Shown: positions 29,937-42,924, numbered from the stretch's first letter. The stretch is 64,000 bases of DNA from Auanema rhodensis (GCA_964057225.1 OZ059897.1:10168001-10232000), one strand, 5' to 3'. Notes: generated by a model from the letters alone, not told the origin. A program made the numbers and translations.

Positions 29937-30196
29937 CGATATTACAACAACTAAACAAAGTTATTGTGTTCATTGTTACTGAAATGAACTAAGATTCTTC
30001 ATTTCCTGTGTGACAACATGAAAATTCTAATTCAATGAACAGAAATTGAATTTTGTCTTTATTTTTGAAAACAATACAGTTAATTGAACGTGATTAAATC
30101 GAAAATTGTTAGAACTTGAATAAGTATTTGAATTAAACAAATCTAACATGACAAGCAAGCAATATGTTCATAGCATTTAAATTTCAGAACAAAAAA

Positions 30197-30268
30197 TGCC
30201 CAAGACAGGAATCGAATCTGTGTCGCCACGGCCACAACGTGGAGTACTAACCACTATATTACTTGGGC
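30197..30268 (-). tRNA. tRNA-His: tRNA-His(GTG) R27
   Basis: Class D. Confidence 0.8.
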
Positions 30269-30528
30269 CGATATTACAACAACTTAACAAAATTAGTGTG
30301 TTCATTGTTACTGAAATGAACTAAGATTCTTCAATTTCTGTGTGACAACATGAAAATTCTAATTCAATGAACAGAAATTGAATTTTGTCTTTATTTTTGA
30401 AAACAATACGGTTGATTGAACGTGATTAAATCGAAAATTGTTAGAACTTGAATAAGTATTTGAATTAAACAAATCTAACATGACAAGCAAGCAATATGTT
30501 TATAGCATTTTAATTTCAAAACAAAAAA

Positions 30529-30600
30529 TGCCCAAGACAGGAATCGAATCTGTGTCGCCACGGCCACAACGTGGAGTACTAACCACGATACTTTATGGGC
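30529..30600 (-). pseudogene. tRNA-His pseudogene R28
   Basis: Class H plus G53A. First H copy from the left. Confidence 0.7.
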
Positions 30601-30860
30601 CGGTATTACAACAACTAAACAAAGTTATTGTGTTCATTGTTACTGAATTGAACTAAGATTCTTCAATTTCTGTGTGACAACATGAAAATTCTAATTCAAT
30701 GAACAGAAATTGAATTTTGTCTTTATTTTTGAAAACAATACAGTTGATTGAACGTGATTAAATCGAAAATTGCTAGAACTTAAATAAGTATTTGAATTAA
30801 ACAAATCTAACATGACAAGCAAGCAATATGTTTATAGCATTTTAATTTCAAAACAAAAAA

Positions 30861-30932
30861 TGCCCAAGACAGGAATCGAACCTGTGTCGCCACGGCCACA
30901 ACGTGGAGTACTAACCACTATACTACTTGGCT
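30861..30932 (-). pseudogene. tRNA-His pseudogene R29, replaced leader
   Basis: Class K: the 5' end reads AGCCAAG, so positions 1 and 2 no longer pair. The leader is replaced by a sequence containing TCTTCTGTGTTT. First of three such copies. Confidence 0.6.
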
Positions 30933-31208
30933 AAACACAGAAGAATCTAACATTACAACAACTTAACAAAATTAGTGTGTTCATTGTTACTGAAATGAAC
31001 TAAGATTCTTCAATTTCTGTGTGACAACATGAAAATTCTAATTCAATGAACAGAAATTGAATGATGTCTTTATTTTTAAAAACAATACAGTTGATTGAAC
31101 GTGATTAAATCGAAAATTGTTAGAACTTAAATAAGTATTTGAATTAAACAAATCTAACATGACAAGCAAGCAATATGTTTATAGCATTTTAATTTCAAAA
31201 CAAAAAAA

Positions 31209-31280
31209 TGCCCAAGACAGGAATCGAATCTGTGTCGCCACGGCCACAACGTGGAGTACTAACCACTATATTACTTGGGC
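31209..31280 (-). tRNA. tRNA-His: tRNA-His(GTG) R30
   Basis: Class D. Confidence 0.8.
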
Positions 31281-31541
31281 CGATATTACAACAACTTAAC
31301 AAAGTTAGTGTGTTCATTGTTAATGAATTGAACTAAGATTCTTCAATTTCTGTGTGACAACATGAAAATTCTAATTCAATGACCAGAAATTGAATGATGT
31401 CTTTATTTTTGAAAACAATACAGTTGATTGAACGTGATTAAATCGAAAATTGTTAGAACTTAAATAAGTATTTGAATTAAACAAATCTAACATGACAAGC
31501 AAGCAATATGTTTATAGCATTTTAATTTCAAAACAAAAAAA

Positions 31542-31613
31542 TGCCCAAGACAGGAATCGAACCTGTGTCGCCACGGCCACAACGTGGAGTACTAACCACT
31601 ATATTACTTGGGC
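31542..31613 (-). tRNA. tRNA-His: tRNA-His(GTG) R31
   Basis: Class E. Confidence 0.88.
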
Positions 31614-31873
31614 CGATATTACAACAACTTAACAAAGTTAGTGTGTTCATTGTTAATGAATTGAACTAAGATTCTTCAATTTCTGTGTGACAACATGAAA
31701 ATTCTAATTCAATGAACAGAAATTGAATTTTGTCTTTATTTTTGAAAACAATACAGTTGATTGAACGTGATTAAATCGAAAATTGTTAGAACTTAAATAA
31801 GTATTTGAATTAAACAAATCTAAGATGACAAGCAAGCAATATGTTTATAGCATTTTAATTTCAAAACAAAAAA

Positions 31874-31945
31874 TGCCCAAGACAGAAATCGAACCTGTGT
31901 CGCCACGGCCACAACGTGGAGTACTAACCACTATATTACTTGGGC
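31874..31945 (-). tRNA. tRNA-His: tRNA-His(GTG) R32
   Basis: G10A plus C61T (G53-T61 wobble). The only copy with C61T but without G53A. Confidence 0.82.
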
Positions 31946-32205
31946 CGATATTACAACAACTTAACAGAGTTAGTGTGTTCATTGTTACTGAAATGAACTG
32001 AGATTCTTCAATTTCTGTGTGACAACATGAAAATTCTAATTCAATGAACAGAAATAGAATTTTGTTTTTATTTTTGAAAACAATACGGTTGATTGAACGT
32101 GATTAAATCGAAAATTGTTAGAACTTGAATAAGTATTCAAATTAAAGAAATCTAACATGACAAATAAGCAATAATTTTATAGCATTTAAATTTCAAAACA
32201 AAAAA

Positions 32206-32277
32206 TGCCCAAGACAGGAATCGAACCTGTGTCGCCACGGCCACAACGTGGAGTACTAACCACTATACTACTTGGGC
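32206..32277 (-). tRNA. tRNA-His: tRNA-His(GTG) R33
   Basis: Class C. Confidence 0.96.
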
Positions 32278-32538
32278 CGATATTACAACAACTTAACAGA
32301 GTTAGTGTGTTCATTGTTACTGAAATGAACTGAGATTCTTCAATTTCTGTGTGACAACATGAAAATTCTAATTCAATGAACAGAAATTGAATGATGTCTT
32401 TATTTTTAAAAACAATACAGTTGATTGAACGTGATTAAATCGAAAATTGTTAGAACTTAAATAAGTATTTGAATTAAACAAATCTAACATGACAAGCAAG
32501 CAATATGTTTATAGCATTTTAATTTCAAAACAAAAAAA

Positions 32539-32610
32539 TGCCCAAGACAGGAATCGAATCTGTGTCGCCACGGCCACAACGTGGAGTACTAACCACTATA
32601 TTACTTGGGC
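32539..32610 (-). tRNA. tRNA-His: tRNA-His(GTG) R34
   Basis: Class D. Confidence 0.8.
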
Positions 32611-32871
32611 CGATATTACAACAACTTAACAAAGTTAGTGTGTTCATTGTTAATGAATTGAACTAAGATTCTTCAATTTCTGTGTGACAACATGAAAATT
32701 CTAATTCAATGACCAGAAATTGAATGATGTCTTTATTTTTGAAAACAATACAGTTGATTGAACGTGATTAAATCGAAAATTGTTAGAACTTAAATAAGTA
32801 TTTGAATTAAACAAATCTAACATGACAAGCAAGCAATATGTTTATAGCATTTTAATTTCAAAACAAAAAAA

Positions 32872-32943
32872 TGCCCAAGACAGGAATCGAACCTGTGTCG
32901 CCACGGCCACAACGTGGAGTACTAACCACTATATTACTTGGGC
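32872..32943 (-). tRNA. tRNA-His: tRNA-His(GTG) R35
   Basis: Class E. Confidence 0.88.
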
Positions 32944-33203
32944 CGATATTACAACAACTTAACAAAGTTAGTGTGTTCATTGTTAATGAATTGAACTAAG
33001 ATTCTTCAATTTCTGTGTGACAACATGAAAATTCTAATTCAATGAACAGAAATTGAATTTTGTCTTTATTTTTGAAAACAATACAGTTGATTGAACGTGA
33101 TTAAATCGAAAATTGTTAGAACTTAAATAAGTATTTGAATTAAACAAATCTAAGATGACAAGCAAGCAATATGTTTATAGCATTTTAATTTCAAAACAAA
33201 AAA

Positions 33204-33275
33204 TGCCCAAGACAGGAATCGAACCTGTGTCGCCACGGCCACAACGTGGAGTACTAACCACTATACTACTTGGGC
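33204..33275 (-). tRNA. tRNA-His: tRNA-His(GTG) R36
   Basis: Class C. Confidence 0.96.
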
Positions 33276-33535
33276 CGATATTTCAACAACTAAACAAAGT
33301 TATTGTGTTCGTTGTTACTGAAATGAACTAAGATTCTTCATTTCCTGTGTGACAACATGAAAATTCTAATTCAATGAACAGAAATTGAATTTTGTCTTTA
33401 TTTTTGAAAACAATACAGTTAATTGAACGTGATTTAATCGAAAATTGTTGGAACTTAAATAAGTATTTAAATTAAACAAATCTAACATGACAAGCAAGCA
33501 ATAATTTCATAGCATTTAAATTTCAAAACAAAAAA

Positions 33536-33607
33536 TGCCCAAGACAGGAATCGAACCTGTGTCGCCACGGCCACAACGTGGAGTACTAACCACTATACTA
33601 CTTGGGC
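33536..33607 (-). tRNA. tRNA-His: tRNA-His(GTG) R37
   Basis: Class C. Confidence 0.96.
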
Positions 33608-33867
33608 CGATATTACAACAACTTAACAGAGTTAGTGTGTTCATTGTTACTGAAATGAACTGAAATTCTTCAATTTCTGTGTGACAACATGAAAATTCTA
33701 ATTCAATGAACAGAAATAGAATTTTGTTTTTATTTTTGAAAACAATACGGTTGATTGAACGTGATTAAATCGAAAATTGTTAGAACTTGAATAAGTATTC
33801 AAATTAAAGAAATCTAACATGACAAATAAGCAATAATTTTATAGCATTTAAATTTCAAAACAAAAAA

Positions 33868-33939
33868 TGCCCAAGACAGGAATCGAATCTGTGTCGCCAC
33901 GGCCACAACGTGGAGTACTAACCACTATATTACTTGGGC
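33868..33939 (-). tRNA. tRNA-His: tRNA-His(GTG) R38
   Basis: Class D. Confidence 0.8.
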
Positions 33940-34200
33940 CGATATTACAACAACTTAACAAAGTTAGTGTGTTCATTGTTAATGAATTGAACTAAGATTC
34001 TTCAATTTCTGTGTGACAACATGAAAATTCTAATTCAATGACCAGAAATTGAATGATGTCTTTATTTTTGAAAACAATACAGTTGATTGAACGTGATTAA
34101 ATCGAAAATTGTTAGAACTTAAATAAGTATTTGAATTAAACAAATCTAACATGACAAGCAAGCAATATGTTTATAGCATTTTAATTTCAAAACAAAAAAA

Positions 34201-34272
34201 TGCCCAAGACAGGAATCAAACCTGTGTCGCCACGGCCACAACGTGGAGTACTAACCACTATATTACTTGGGC
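34201..34272 (-). tRNA. tRNA-His: tRNA-His(GTG) R39
   Basis: Class F: C56T removes the universally conserved C of the T loop and B box. First of 11 such copies. Confidence 0.7.
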
Positions 34273-34533
34273 CGATATTACAACAACTTAACAAAGTTAG
34301 TGTGTTCATTGTTAATGAATTGAACTAAGATTCTTCAATTTCTGTGTGACAACATGAAAATTCTAATTCAATGACCAGAAATTGAATGATGTCTTTATTT
34401 TTAAAAACAATACAGTTGATTGAACGTGATTAAATCGAAAATTGTTAGAACTGAAATAAGTATTTGAATTAAACAAATCTAACATGACAAGCAAGCAATA
34501 TGTTTATAGCATTTTAATTTCAAAACAAAAAAA

Positions 34534-34605
34534 TGCCCAAGACAGGAATCGAACCTGTGTCGCCACGGCCACAACGTGGAGTACTAACCACTATACTACT
34601 TGGGC
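34534..34605 (-). tRNA. tRNA-His: tRNA-His(GTG) R40
   Basis: Class C, with the leader ending CCG instead of TCG. Confidence 0.95.
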
Positions 34606-34865
34606 CGGTATTACAACAACTTATTAAAGTTAGTGTGTTCAGTGTTACTGAATTGAACTAAGATTCTTCATTTCCTGTGTGACAACATGAAAATTCTAAT
34701 TCAATGAACAGAAATTGAATTTTGTCTTTATTTTTGAAAACAATACGGTTGATTGAACGTGATTAAATCGAAAATTGTTAGAACTTGAATAAGTATTTGA
34801 ATTAAACAAATCTAACATGACAAGCAAGCAATATGTTTATAGCATTTAAATTTCAGAACAAAAAA

Positions 34866-34937
34866 TGCCCTAGACAGAAATCGAATCTGTGTCGCCACGG
34901 CCACAACGTGGAGTACTAACCACTATATTACTTGGGC
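34866..34937 (-). tRNA. tRNA-His: tRNA-His(GTG) R41
   Basis: Class G plus C61T, so the T stem pairs fully again (A53-T61). T68A still mismatches A5. Confidence 0.7.
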
Positions 34938-35196
34938 CGATATTACAACAACTTAACAAAATTAGTGTGTTCATTGTTACTGAAATGAACTAAGATTCTT
35001 CAATTTCTGTGTGACAACATGAAAATTCTAATTCAATGAACAGAAATTGAATTTTGTCTTTATTTTGAAAACAATACGGTTGATTGAACGTGATTAAATC
35101 GAAAATTGTTAGAACTTGAATAAGTATTTGAATTAAACAAATCTAACATGACAAGCAAGCAATATGTTTATAGCATTTAAATTTCAGAACAAAAAA

Positions 35197-35268
35197 TGCC
35201 CAAGACAGGAATCGAATCTGTGTCGCCACGGCCACAACGTGGAGTACTAACCACTATATTACTTGGGC
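35197..35268 (-). tRNA. tRNA-His: tRNA-His(GTG) R42
   Basis: Class D. Confidence 0.8.
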
Positions 35269-35528
35269 CGATATTACAACAACTTAACAAAATTAGTCTG
35301 TTCATTGTTACTGAAAAGAACTAAGATTCTTCAATTTCTGTGTGACTACATGAAAATTCTAATTCAATGACCAGAAATTGAAAGATGTCTTCATTTTTGA
35401 AAACAATACTGTTAGTTGAACGTGATTAAATCGAAAATTGTTAGAACTTAAATAAGTATTTGAATTAAACAAATCTAACATGACAAGCAAGCAATATGTT
35501 TATAGCATTTTAATTTCAAAACAAAAAA

Positions 35529-35600
35529 TGCCCAAGACAGGAATCGAACCTGTGTCGCCACGGCCACAACGTGGAGTACTAACCACTATACTACTTGGGC
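35529..35600 (-). tRNA. tRNA-His: tRNA-His(GTG) R43
   Basis: Class C. Confidence 0.96.
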
Positions 35601-35860
35601 CGATATTTCAACAACTAAACAAAGTTATTGTGTTCGTTGTTACTGAAATGAACTAAGATTCTTCATTTCCTGTGTGACAACATGAAAATTCTAATTCAAT
35701 GAACAGAAATTGAATTTTGTCTTTATTTTTGAAAACAATACAGTTAATTGAACGTGATTTAATCGAAAATTGTTGGAACTTAAATAAGTATTTAAATTAA
35801 ACAAATCTAACATGACAAGCAAGCAATAATTTCATAGCATTTAAATTTCAAAACAAAAAA

Positions 35861-35932
35861 TGCCCAAGACAGGAATCGAACCTGTGTCGCCACGGCCACA
35901 ACGTGGAGTACTAACCACTATACTACTTGGGC
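35861..35932 (-). tRNA. tRNA-His: tRNA-His(GTG) R44
   Basis: Class C. Confidence 0.96.
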
Positions 35933-36192
35933 CGATATTACAACAACTTAACAGAGTTAGTGTGTTCATTGTTACTGAAATGAACTGAAATTCTTCAATT
36001 TCTGTGTGACAACATGAAAATTCTAATTCAATGAACAGAAATAGAATTTTGTTTTTATTTTTGAAAACAATACGGTTGATTGAACGTGATTAAATCGAAA
36101 ATTGTTAGAACTTGAATAAGTATTCAAATTAAAGAAATCTAACATGACAAATAAGCAATAATTTTATAGCATTTAAATTTCAAAACAAAAAA

Positions 36193-36264
36193 TGCCCAAG
36201 ACAGGAATCGAATCTGTGTCGCCACGGCCACAACGTGGAGTACTAACCACTATATTACTTGGGC
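36193..36264 (-). tRNA. tRNA-His: tRNA-His(GTG) R45
   Basis: Class D. Confidence 0.8.
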
Positions 36265-36525
36265 CGATATTACAACAACTAAACAAAGTTATTGTGTTCA
36301 TTGTTACTGAATTGAACTAAGATTCTTCAATTTCTGTGTGACAACATGAAAATTCTAATTCAATGACCAGAAATTGAATGATGTCTTTATTTTTGAAAAC
36401 AATACAGTTGATTGAACGTGATTAAATCGAAAATTGTTAGAACTTAAATAAGTATTTGAATTAAACAAATCTAACATGACAAGCAAGCAATATGTTTATA
36501 GCATTTTAATTTCAAAACAAAAAAA

Positions 36526-36597
36526 TGCCCAAGACAGGAATCGAACCTGTGTCGCCACGGCCACAACGTGGAGTACTAACCACTATATTACTTGGGC
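36526..36597 (-). tRNA. tRNA-His: tRNA-His(GTG) R46
   Basis: Class E. First gene of the 6.3-kb superunit. Confidence 0.88.
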
Positions 36598-36857
36598 CGA
36601 TATTACAACAACTTAACAAAGTTAGTGTGTTCATTGTTAATGAATTGAACTAAGATTCTTCAATTTCTGTGTGACAACATGAAAATTCTAATTCAATGAA
36701 CAGAAATTGAATTTCGTCTTTATTTTTGAAAACAATACAGTTGATTGAACGTGATTAAATCGAAAATTGTTAGAACTTAAATAAGTATTTGAATTAAACA
36801 AATCTAAGATGACAAGCAAGCAATATGTTTATAGCATTTTAATTTCAAAACAAAAAA

Positions 36858-36929
36858 TGCCCAAGACAGGAATCGAACCTGTGTCGCCACGGCCACAACG
36901 TGGAGTACTAACCACTATACTACTTGGGC
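36858..36929 (-). tRNA. tRNA-His: tRNA-His(GTG) R47
   Basis: Class C. Confidence 0.96.
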
Positions 36930-37189
36930 CGATATTTCAACAACTAAACAAAGTTATTGTGTTCGTTGTTACTGAAATGAACTAAGATTCTTCATTTCCT
37001 GTGTGACAACATGAAAATTCTAATTCAATGAACAGAAATTGAATTTTGTCTTTATTTTTGAAAACAATACAGTTAATTGAACGTGATTTAATCGAAAATT
37101 GTTGGAACTTAAATAAGTATTTAAATTAAACAAATCTAACATGACAAGCAAGCAATAATTTCATAGCATTTAAATTTCAAAACAAAAAA

Positions 37190-37261
37190 TGCCCAAGACA
37201 GGAATCGAACCTGTGTCGCCACGGCCACAACGTGGAGTACTAACCACTATACTACTTGGGC
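37190..37261 (-). tRNA. tRNA-His: tRNA-His(GTG) R48
   Basis: Class C. Confidence 0.96.
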
Positions 37262-37521
37262 CGATATTACAACAACTTAACAGAGTTAGTGTGTTCATTG
37301 TTACTGAAATGAACTGAAATTCTTCAATTTCTGTGTGACAACATGAAAATTCTAATTCAATGAACAGAAATAGAATTTTGTTTTTATTTTTGAAAACAAT
37401 ACGGTTGATTGAACGTGATTAAATCGAAAATTGTTAGAACTTGAATAAGTATTCAAATTAAAGAAATCTAACATGACAAATAAGCAATAATTTTATAGCA
37501 TTTAAATTTCAAAACAAAAAA

Positions 37522-37593
37522 TGCCCAAGACAGGAATCGAATCTGTGTCGCCACGGCCACAACGTGGAGTACTAACCACTATATTACTTGGGC
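37522..37593 (-). tRNA. tRNA-His: tRNA-His(GTG) R49
   Basis: Class D. Confidence 0.8.
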
Positions 37594-37854
37594 CGATATT
37601 ACAACAACTTAACAAAGTTAGTGTGTTCATTGTTAATGAATTGAACTAAGATTCTTCAATTTCTGTGTGACAACATGAAAATTCTAATTCAATGACCAGA
37701 AATTGAATGATGTCTTTATTTTTGAAAACAATACAGTTGATTGAACGTGATTAAATCGAAAATTGTTAGAACTTAAATAAGTATTTGAATTAAACAAATC
37801 TAACATGACAAGCAAGCAATATGTTTATAGCATTTTAATTTCAAAACAAAAAAA

Positions 37855-37926
37855 TGCCCAAGACAGGAATCAAACCTGTGTCGCCACGGCCACAACGTGG
37901 AGTACTAACCACTATATTACTTGGGC
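37855..37926 (-). tRNA. tRNA-His: tRNA-His(GTG) R50
   Basis: Class F. Confidence 0.7.
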
Positions 37927-38187
37927 CGATATTACAACAACTTAACAAAGTTAGTGTGTTCATTGTTAATGAATTGAACTAAGATTCTTCAATTTCTGTG
38001 TGACAACATGAAAATTCTAATTCAATGACCAGAAATTGAATGATGTCTTTATTTTTAAAAACAATACAGTTGATTGAACGTGATTAAATCGAAAATTGTT
38101 AGAACTGAAATAAGTATTTGAATTAAACAAATCTAACATGACAAGCAAGCAATATGTTTATAGCATTTTAATTTCAAAACAAAAAAA

Positions 38188-38259
38188 TGCCCAAGACAGG
38201 AATCGAACCTGTGTCGCCACGGCCACAACGTGGAGTACTAACCACGATACTTTATGGGC
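38188..38259 (-). pseudogene. tRNA-His pseudogene R51
   Basis: Class H with a consensus T arm. Confidence 0.7.
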
Positions 38260-38518
38260 CGGTATTACAACAACTTAACAAAATTAGTCTGTTCATTGTT
38301 ACTGAAAAGAACTAAGATTCTTCAATTTCTGTGTGACTACATGAAAATTCTAATTCAATGAACAGAAATTGAATTTTGTCTTTATTTTGAAAACAATACG
38401 GTTGATTGAACGTGATTAAATCGAAAATTGTTAGAACTTGAATAAGTATTTGAATTAAACAAATCTAACATGACAAGCAAGCAATATGTTTATAGCATTT
38501 AAATTTCAGAACAAAAAA

Positions 38519-38590
38519 TGCCCAAGACAGGAATCGAATCTGTGTCGCCACGGCCACAACGTGGAGTACTAACCACGATACTTTATGGGC
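38519..38590 (-). pseudogene. tRNA-His pseudogene R52
   Basis: Class H plus G53A. Confidence 0.7.
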
Positions 38591-38850
38591 CGGTATTACA
38601 ACAACTAAACAAAGTTATTGTGTTCATTGTTACTGAATTGAACTAAGATTCTTCAATTTCTGTGTGACAACATGAAAATTCTAATTCAATGACCAGAAAT
38701 TGAAAGATGTCTTCATTTTTGAAAACAATACTGTTAATTGAACGTGATTAAATCGAAAATTGTTAGAACTTAAATAAGTATTTGAATTAAACAAATCTAA
38801 CATGACAAGCAAGCAATATGTTTATAGCATTTTAATTTTAAAACAAAAAA

Positions 38851-38922
38851 TGCCCAAGACAGGAATCGAACCTGTGTCGCCACGGCCACAACGTGGAGTA
38901 CTAACCACGATACTTTATGGGC
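38851..38922 (-). pseudogene. tRNA-His pseudogene R53
   Basis: Class H. Confidence 0.7.
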
Positions 38923-39183
38923 CGGTATTACAACAACTAAACAAAGTTATTGTGTTCATTGTTACTGAATTGAACTAAGATTCTTCAATTTCTGTGTGAC
39001 AACATGAAAATTCTAATTCAATGACCAGAAATTGAATGATGTCTTTATTTTTGAAAACAATACAGTTGATTGAACGTGATTAAATCGAAAATTGTTAGAA
39101 CTTAAATAAGTATTTGAATTAAACAAATCTAACATGACAAGCAAGCAATATGTTTATAGCATTTTAATTTCAAAACAAAAAAA

Positions 39184-39255
39184 TGCCCAAGACAGGAATC
39201 GAACCTGTGTCGCCACGGCCACAACGTGGAGTACTAACCACTATATTACTTGGGC
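39184..39255 (-). tRNA. tRNA-His: tRNA-His(GTG) R54
   Basis: Class E. Confidence 0.88.
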
Positions 39256-39515
39256 CGATATTACAACAACTTAACAAAGTTAGTGTGTTCATTGTTAATG
39301 AATTGAACTAAGATTCTTCAATTTCTGTGTGACAACATGAAAATTCTAATTCAATGAACAGAAATTGAATTTTGTCTTTATTTTTGAAAACAATACAGTT
39401 GATTGAACGTGATTAAATCGAAAATTGTTAGAACTTAAATAAGTATTTGAATTAAACAAATCTAAGATGACAAGCAAGCAATATGTTTATAGCATTTTAA
39501 TTTCAAAACAAAAAA

Positions 39516-39587
39516 TGCCCAAGACAGGAATCGAACCTGTGTCGCCACGGCCACAACGTGGAGTACTAACCACTATACTACTTGGGC
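39516..39587 (-). tRNA. tRNA-His: tRNA-His(GTG) R55
   Basis: Class C. Confidence 0.96.
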
Positions 39588-39847
39588 CGATATTTCAACA
39601 ACTAAACAAAGTTATTGTGTTCGTTGTTACTGAAATGAACTAAGATTCTTCATTTCCTGTGTGACAACATGAAAATTCTAATTCAATGAACAGAAATTGA
39701 ATTTTGTCTTTATTTTTGAAAACAATACAGTTAATTGAACGTGATTTAATCGAAAATTGTTGGAACTTAAATAAGTATTTAAATTAAACAAATCTAACAT
39801 GACAAGCAAGCAATAATTTCATAGCATTTAAATTTCAAAACAAAAAA

Positions 39848-39919
39848 TGCCCAAGACAGGAATCGAACCTGTGTCGCCACGGCCACAACGTGGAGTACTA
39901 ACCACTATACTACTTGGGC
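39848..39919 (-). tRNA. tRNA-His: tRNA-His(GTG) R56
   Basis: Class C. Confidence 0.96.
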
Positions 39920-40179
39920 CGATATTACAACAACTTAACAGAGTTAGTGTGTTCATTGTTACTGAAATGAACTGAAATTCTTCAATTTCTGTGTGACAAC
40001 ATGAAAATTCTAATTCAATGAACAGAAATAGAATTTTGTTTTTATTTTTGAAAACAATACGGTTGATTGAACGTGATTAAATCGAAAATTGTTAGAACTT
40101 GAATAAGTATTCAAATTAAAGAAATCTAACATGACAAATAAGCAATAATTTTATAGCATTTAAATTTCAAAACAAAAAA

Positions 40180-40251
40180 TGCCCAAGACAGGAATCGAAT
40201 CTGTGTCGCCACGGCCACAACGTGGAGTACTAACCACTATATTACTTGGGC
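40180..40251 (-). tRNA. tRNA-His: tRNA-His(GTG) R57
   Basis: Class D. Confidence 0.8.
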
Positions 40252-40512
40252 CGATATTACAACAACTTAACAAAGTTAGTGTGTTCATTGTTAATGAATT
40301 GAACTAAGATTCTTCAATTTCTGTGTGACAACATGAAAATTCTAATTCAATGACCAGAAATTGAATGATGTCTTTATTTTTGAAAACAATACAGTTGATT
40401 GAACGTGATTAAATCGAAAATTGTTAGAACTTAAATAAGTATTTGAATTAAACAAATCTAACATGACAAGCAAGCAATATGTTTATAGCATTTTAATTTC
40501 AAAACAAAAAAA

Positions 40513-40584
40513 TGCCCAAGACAGGAATCAAACCTGTGTCGCCACGGCCACAACGTGGAGTACTAACCACTATATTACTTGGGC
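40513..40584 (-). tRNA. tRNA-His: tRNA-His(GTG) R58
   Basis: Class F. Confidence 0.7.
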
Positions 40585-40845
40585 CGATATTACAACAACT
40601 TAACAAAGTTAGTGTGTTCATTGTTAATGAATTGAACTAAGATTCTTCAATTTCTGTGTGACAACATGAAAATTCTAATTCAATGACCAGAAATTGAATG
40701 ATGTCTTTATTTTTAAAAACAATACAGTTGATTGAACGTGATTAAATCGAAAATTGTTAGAACTGAAATAAGTATTTGAATTAAACAAATCTAACATGAC
40801 AAGCAAGCAATATGTTTATAGCATTTTAATTTCAAAACAAAAAAA

Positions 40846-40917
40846 TGCCCAAGACAGGAATCGAACCTGTGTCGCCACGGCCACAACGTGGAGTACTAAC
40901 CACTATACTACTTGGGC
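40846..40917 (-). tRNA. tRNA-His: tRNA-His(GTG) R59
   Basis: Class C, leader ending CCG. Confidence 0.95.
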
Positions 40918-41177
40918 CGGTATTACAACAACTTATTAAAGTTAGTGTGTTCAGTGTTACTGAATTGAACTAAGATTCTTCATTTCCTGTGTGACAACAT
41001 GAAAATTCTAATTCAATGAACAGAAATTGAATTTTGTCTTTATTTTTGAAAACAATACGGTTGATTGAACGTGATTAAATCGAAAATTGTTAGAACTTGA
41101 ATAAGTATTTGAATTAAACAAATCTAACATGACAAGCAAGCAATATGTTTATAGCATTTAAATTTCAGAACAAAAAA

Positions 41178-41249
41178 TGCCCTAGACAGAAATCGAATCT
41201 GTGTCGCCACGGCCACAACGTGGAGTACTAACCACTATATTACTTGGGC
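41178..41249 (-). tRNA. tRNA-His: tRNA-His(GTG) R60
   Basis: Class G with C61T (T stem re-paired). Confidence 0.7.
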
Positions 41250-41508
41250 CGATATTACAACAACTTAACAAAATTAGTGTGTTCATTGTTACTGAAATGA
41301 ACTAAGATTCTTCAATTTCTGTGTGACAACATGAAAATTCTAATTCAATGAACAGAAATTGAATTTTGTCTTTATTTTGAAAACAATACGGTTGATTGAA
41401 CGTGATTAAATCGAAAATTGTTAGAACTTGAATAAGTATTTGAATTAAACAAATCTAACATGACAAGCAAGCAATATGTTTATAGCATTTAAATTTCAGA
41501 ACAAAAAA

Positions 41509-41580
41509 TGCCCTAGACAGAAATCGAATCTGTGTCGCCACGGCCACAACGTGGAGTACTAACCACTATATTACTTGGGC
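41509..41580 (-). tRNA. tRNA-His: tRNA-His(GTG) R61
   Basis: Class G with C61T. Confidence 0.7.
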
Positions 41581-41840
41581 CGATATTACAACAACTTAAC
41601 AAAATTAGTCTGTTCATTGTTACTGAAAAGAACTAAGATTCTTCAATTTCTGTGTGACTACATGAAAATTCTAATTCAATGACCAGAAATTGAAAGATGT
41701 CTTCATTTTTGAAAACAATACTGTTAGTTGAACGTGATTAAATCGAAAATTGTTAGAACTTAAATAAGTATTTGAATTAAACAAATCTAACATGACAAGC
41801 AAGCAATATGTTTATAGCATTTTAATTTCAAAACAAAAAA

Positions 41841-41912
41841 TGCCCAAGACAGGAATCGAACCTGTGTCGCCACGGCCACAACGTGGAGTACTAACCACGA
41901 TACTTTATGGGC
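41841..41912 (-). pseudogene. tRNA-His pseudogene R62
   Basis: Class H. Confidence 0.7.
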
Positions 41913-42172
41913 CGGTATTACAACAACTAAACAAAGTTATTGTGTTCATTGTTACTGAATTGAACTAAGATTCTTCAATTTCTGTGTGACAACATGAAAA
42001 TTCTAATTCAATGACCAGAAATTGAAAGATGTCTTCATTTTTGAAAACAATACTGTTAATTGAACGTGATTAAATCGAAAATTGTTAGAACTTAAATAAG
42101 TATTTGAATTAAACAAATCTAACATGACAAGCAAGCAATATGTTTATAGCATTTTAATTTTAAAACAAAAAA

Positions 42173-42244
42173 TGCCCAAGACAGGAATCGAACCTGTGTC
42201 GCCACGGCCACAACGTGGAGTACTAACCACGATACTTTATGGGC
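42173..42244 (-). pseudogene. tRNA-His pseudogene R63
   Basis: Class H. Confidence 0.7.
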
Positions 42245-42504
42245 CGGTATTACAACAACTAAACAAAGTTATTGTGTTCATTGTTACTGAATTGAACTAA
42301 GATTCTTCAATTTCTGTGTGACAACATGAAAATTCTAATTCAATGAACAGAAATTGAATTTTGTCTTTATTTTTGAAAACAATACAGTTGATTGAACGTG
42401 ATTAAATCGAAAATTGTTAGAACTTAAATAAGTATTTGAATTAAACAAATCTAACATGACAAGCAAGCAATATGTTTATAGCATTTTAATTTCAAAACAA
42501 AAAA

Positions 42505-42576
42505 TGCCCAAGACAGGAATCGAACCTGTGTCGCCACGGCCACAACGTGGAGTACTAACCACTATACTACTTGGCT
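42505..42576 (-). pseudogene. tRNA-His pseudogene R64, replaced leader
   Basis: Class K, copy of R29 at the end of the first 6.3-kb superunit. Confidence 0.6.
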
Positions 42577-42852
42577 AAACACAGAAGAATCTAACATTAC
42601 AACAACTTAACAAAATTAGTGTGTTCATTGTTACTGAAATGAACTAAGATTATTCAATTTCTGTGTGACTACATGAAAATTCTAATTCAATGACCAGAAA
42701 TTGAAAGATGTCTTTATTTTTGAAAACAATACAGTTGATTGAACGTGATTAAATCGAAAATTGTTAGAACTTAAATAAGTATTTGAATTAAACAAATCTA
42801 ACATGACAAGCAAGCAATATGTTTATAGCATTTTAATTTCAAAACAAAAAAA

Positions 42853-42924
42853 TGCCCAAGACAGGAATCGAACCTGTGTCGCCACGGCCACAACGTGGAG
42901 TACTAACCACTATATTACTTGGGC
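42853..42924 (-). tRNA. tRNA-His: tRNA-His(GTG) R65
   Basis: Class E. First gene of the second 6.3-kb superunit. Confidence 0.88.

Larger units (their letters stand above)
36526..42852 (-). repeat. Higher-order repeat, 6,327 bp, copy 1 (R46-R64)
   Basis: Nineteen genes in class order E C C D F H H H E C C D F C G G H H K. The end carries the K gene with its replaced leader. Confidence 0.9.
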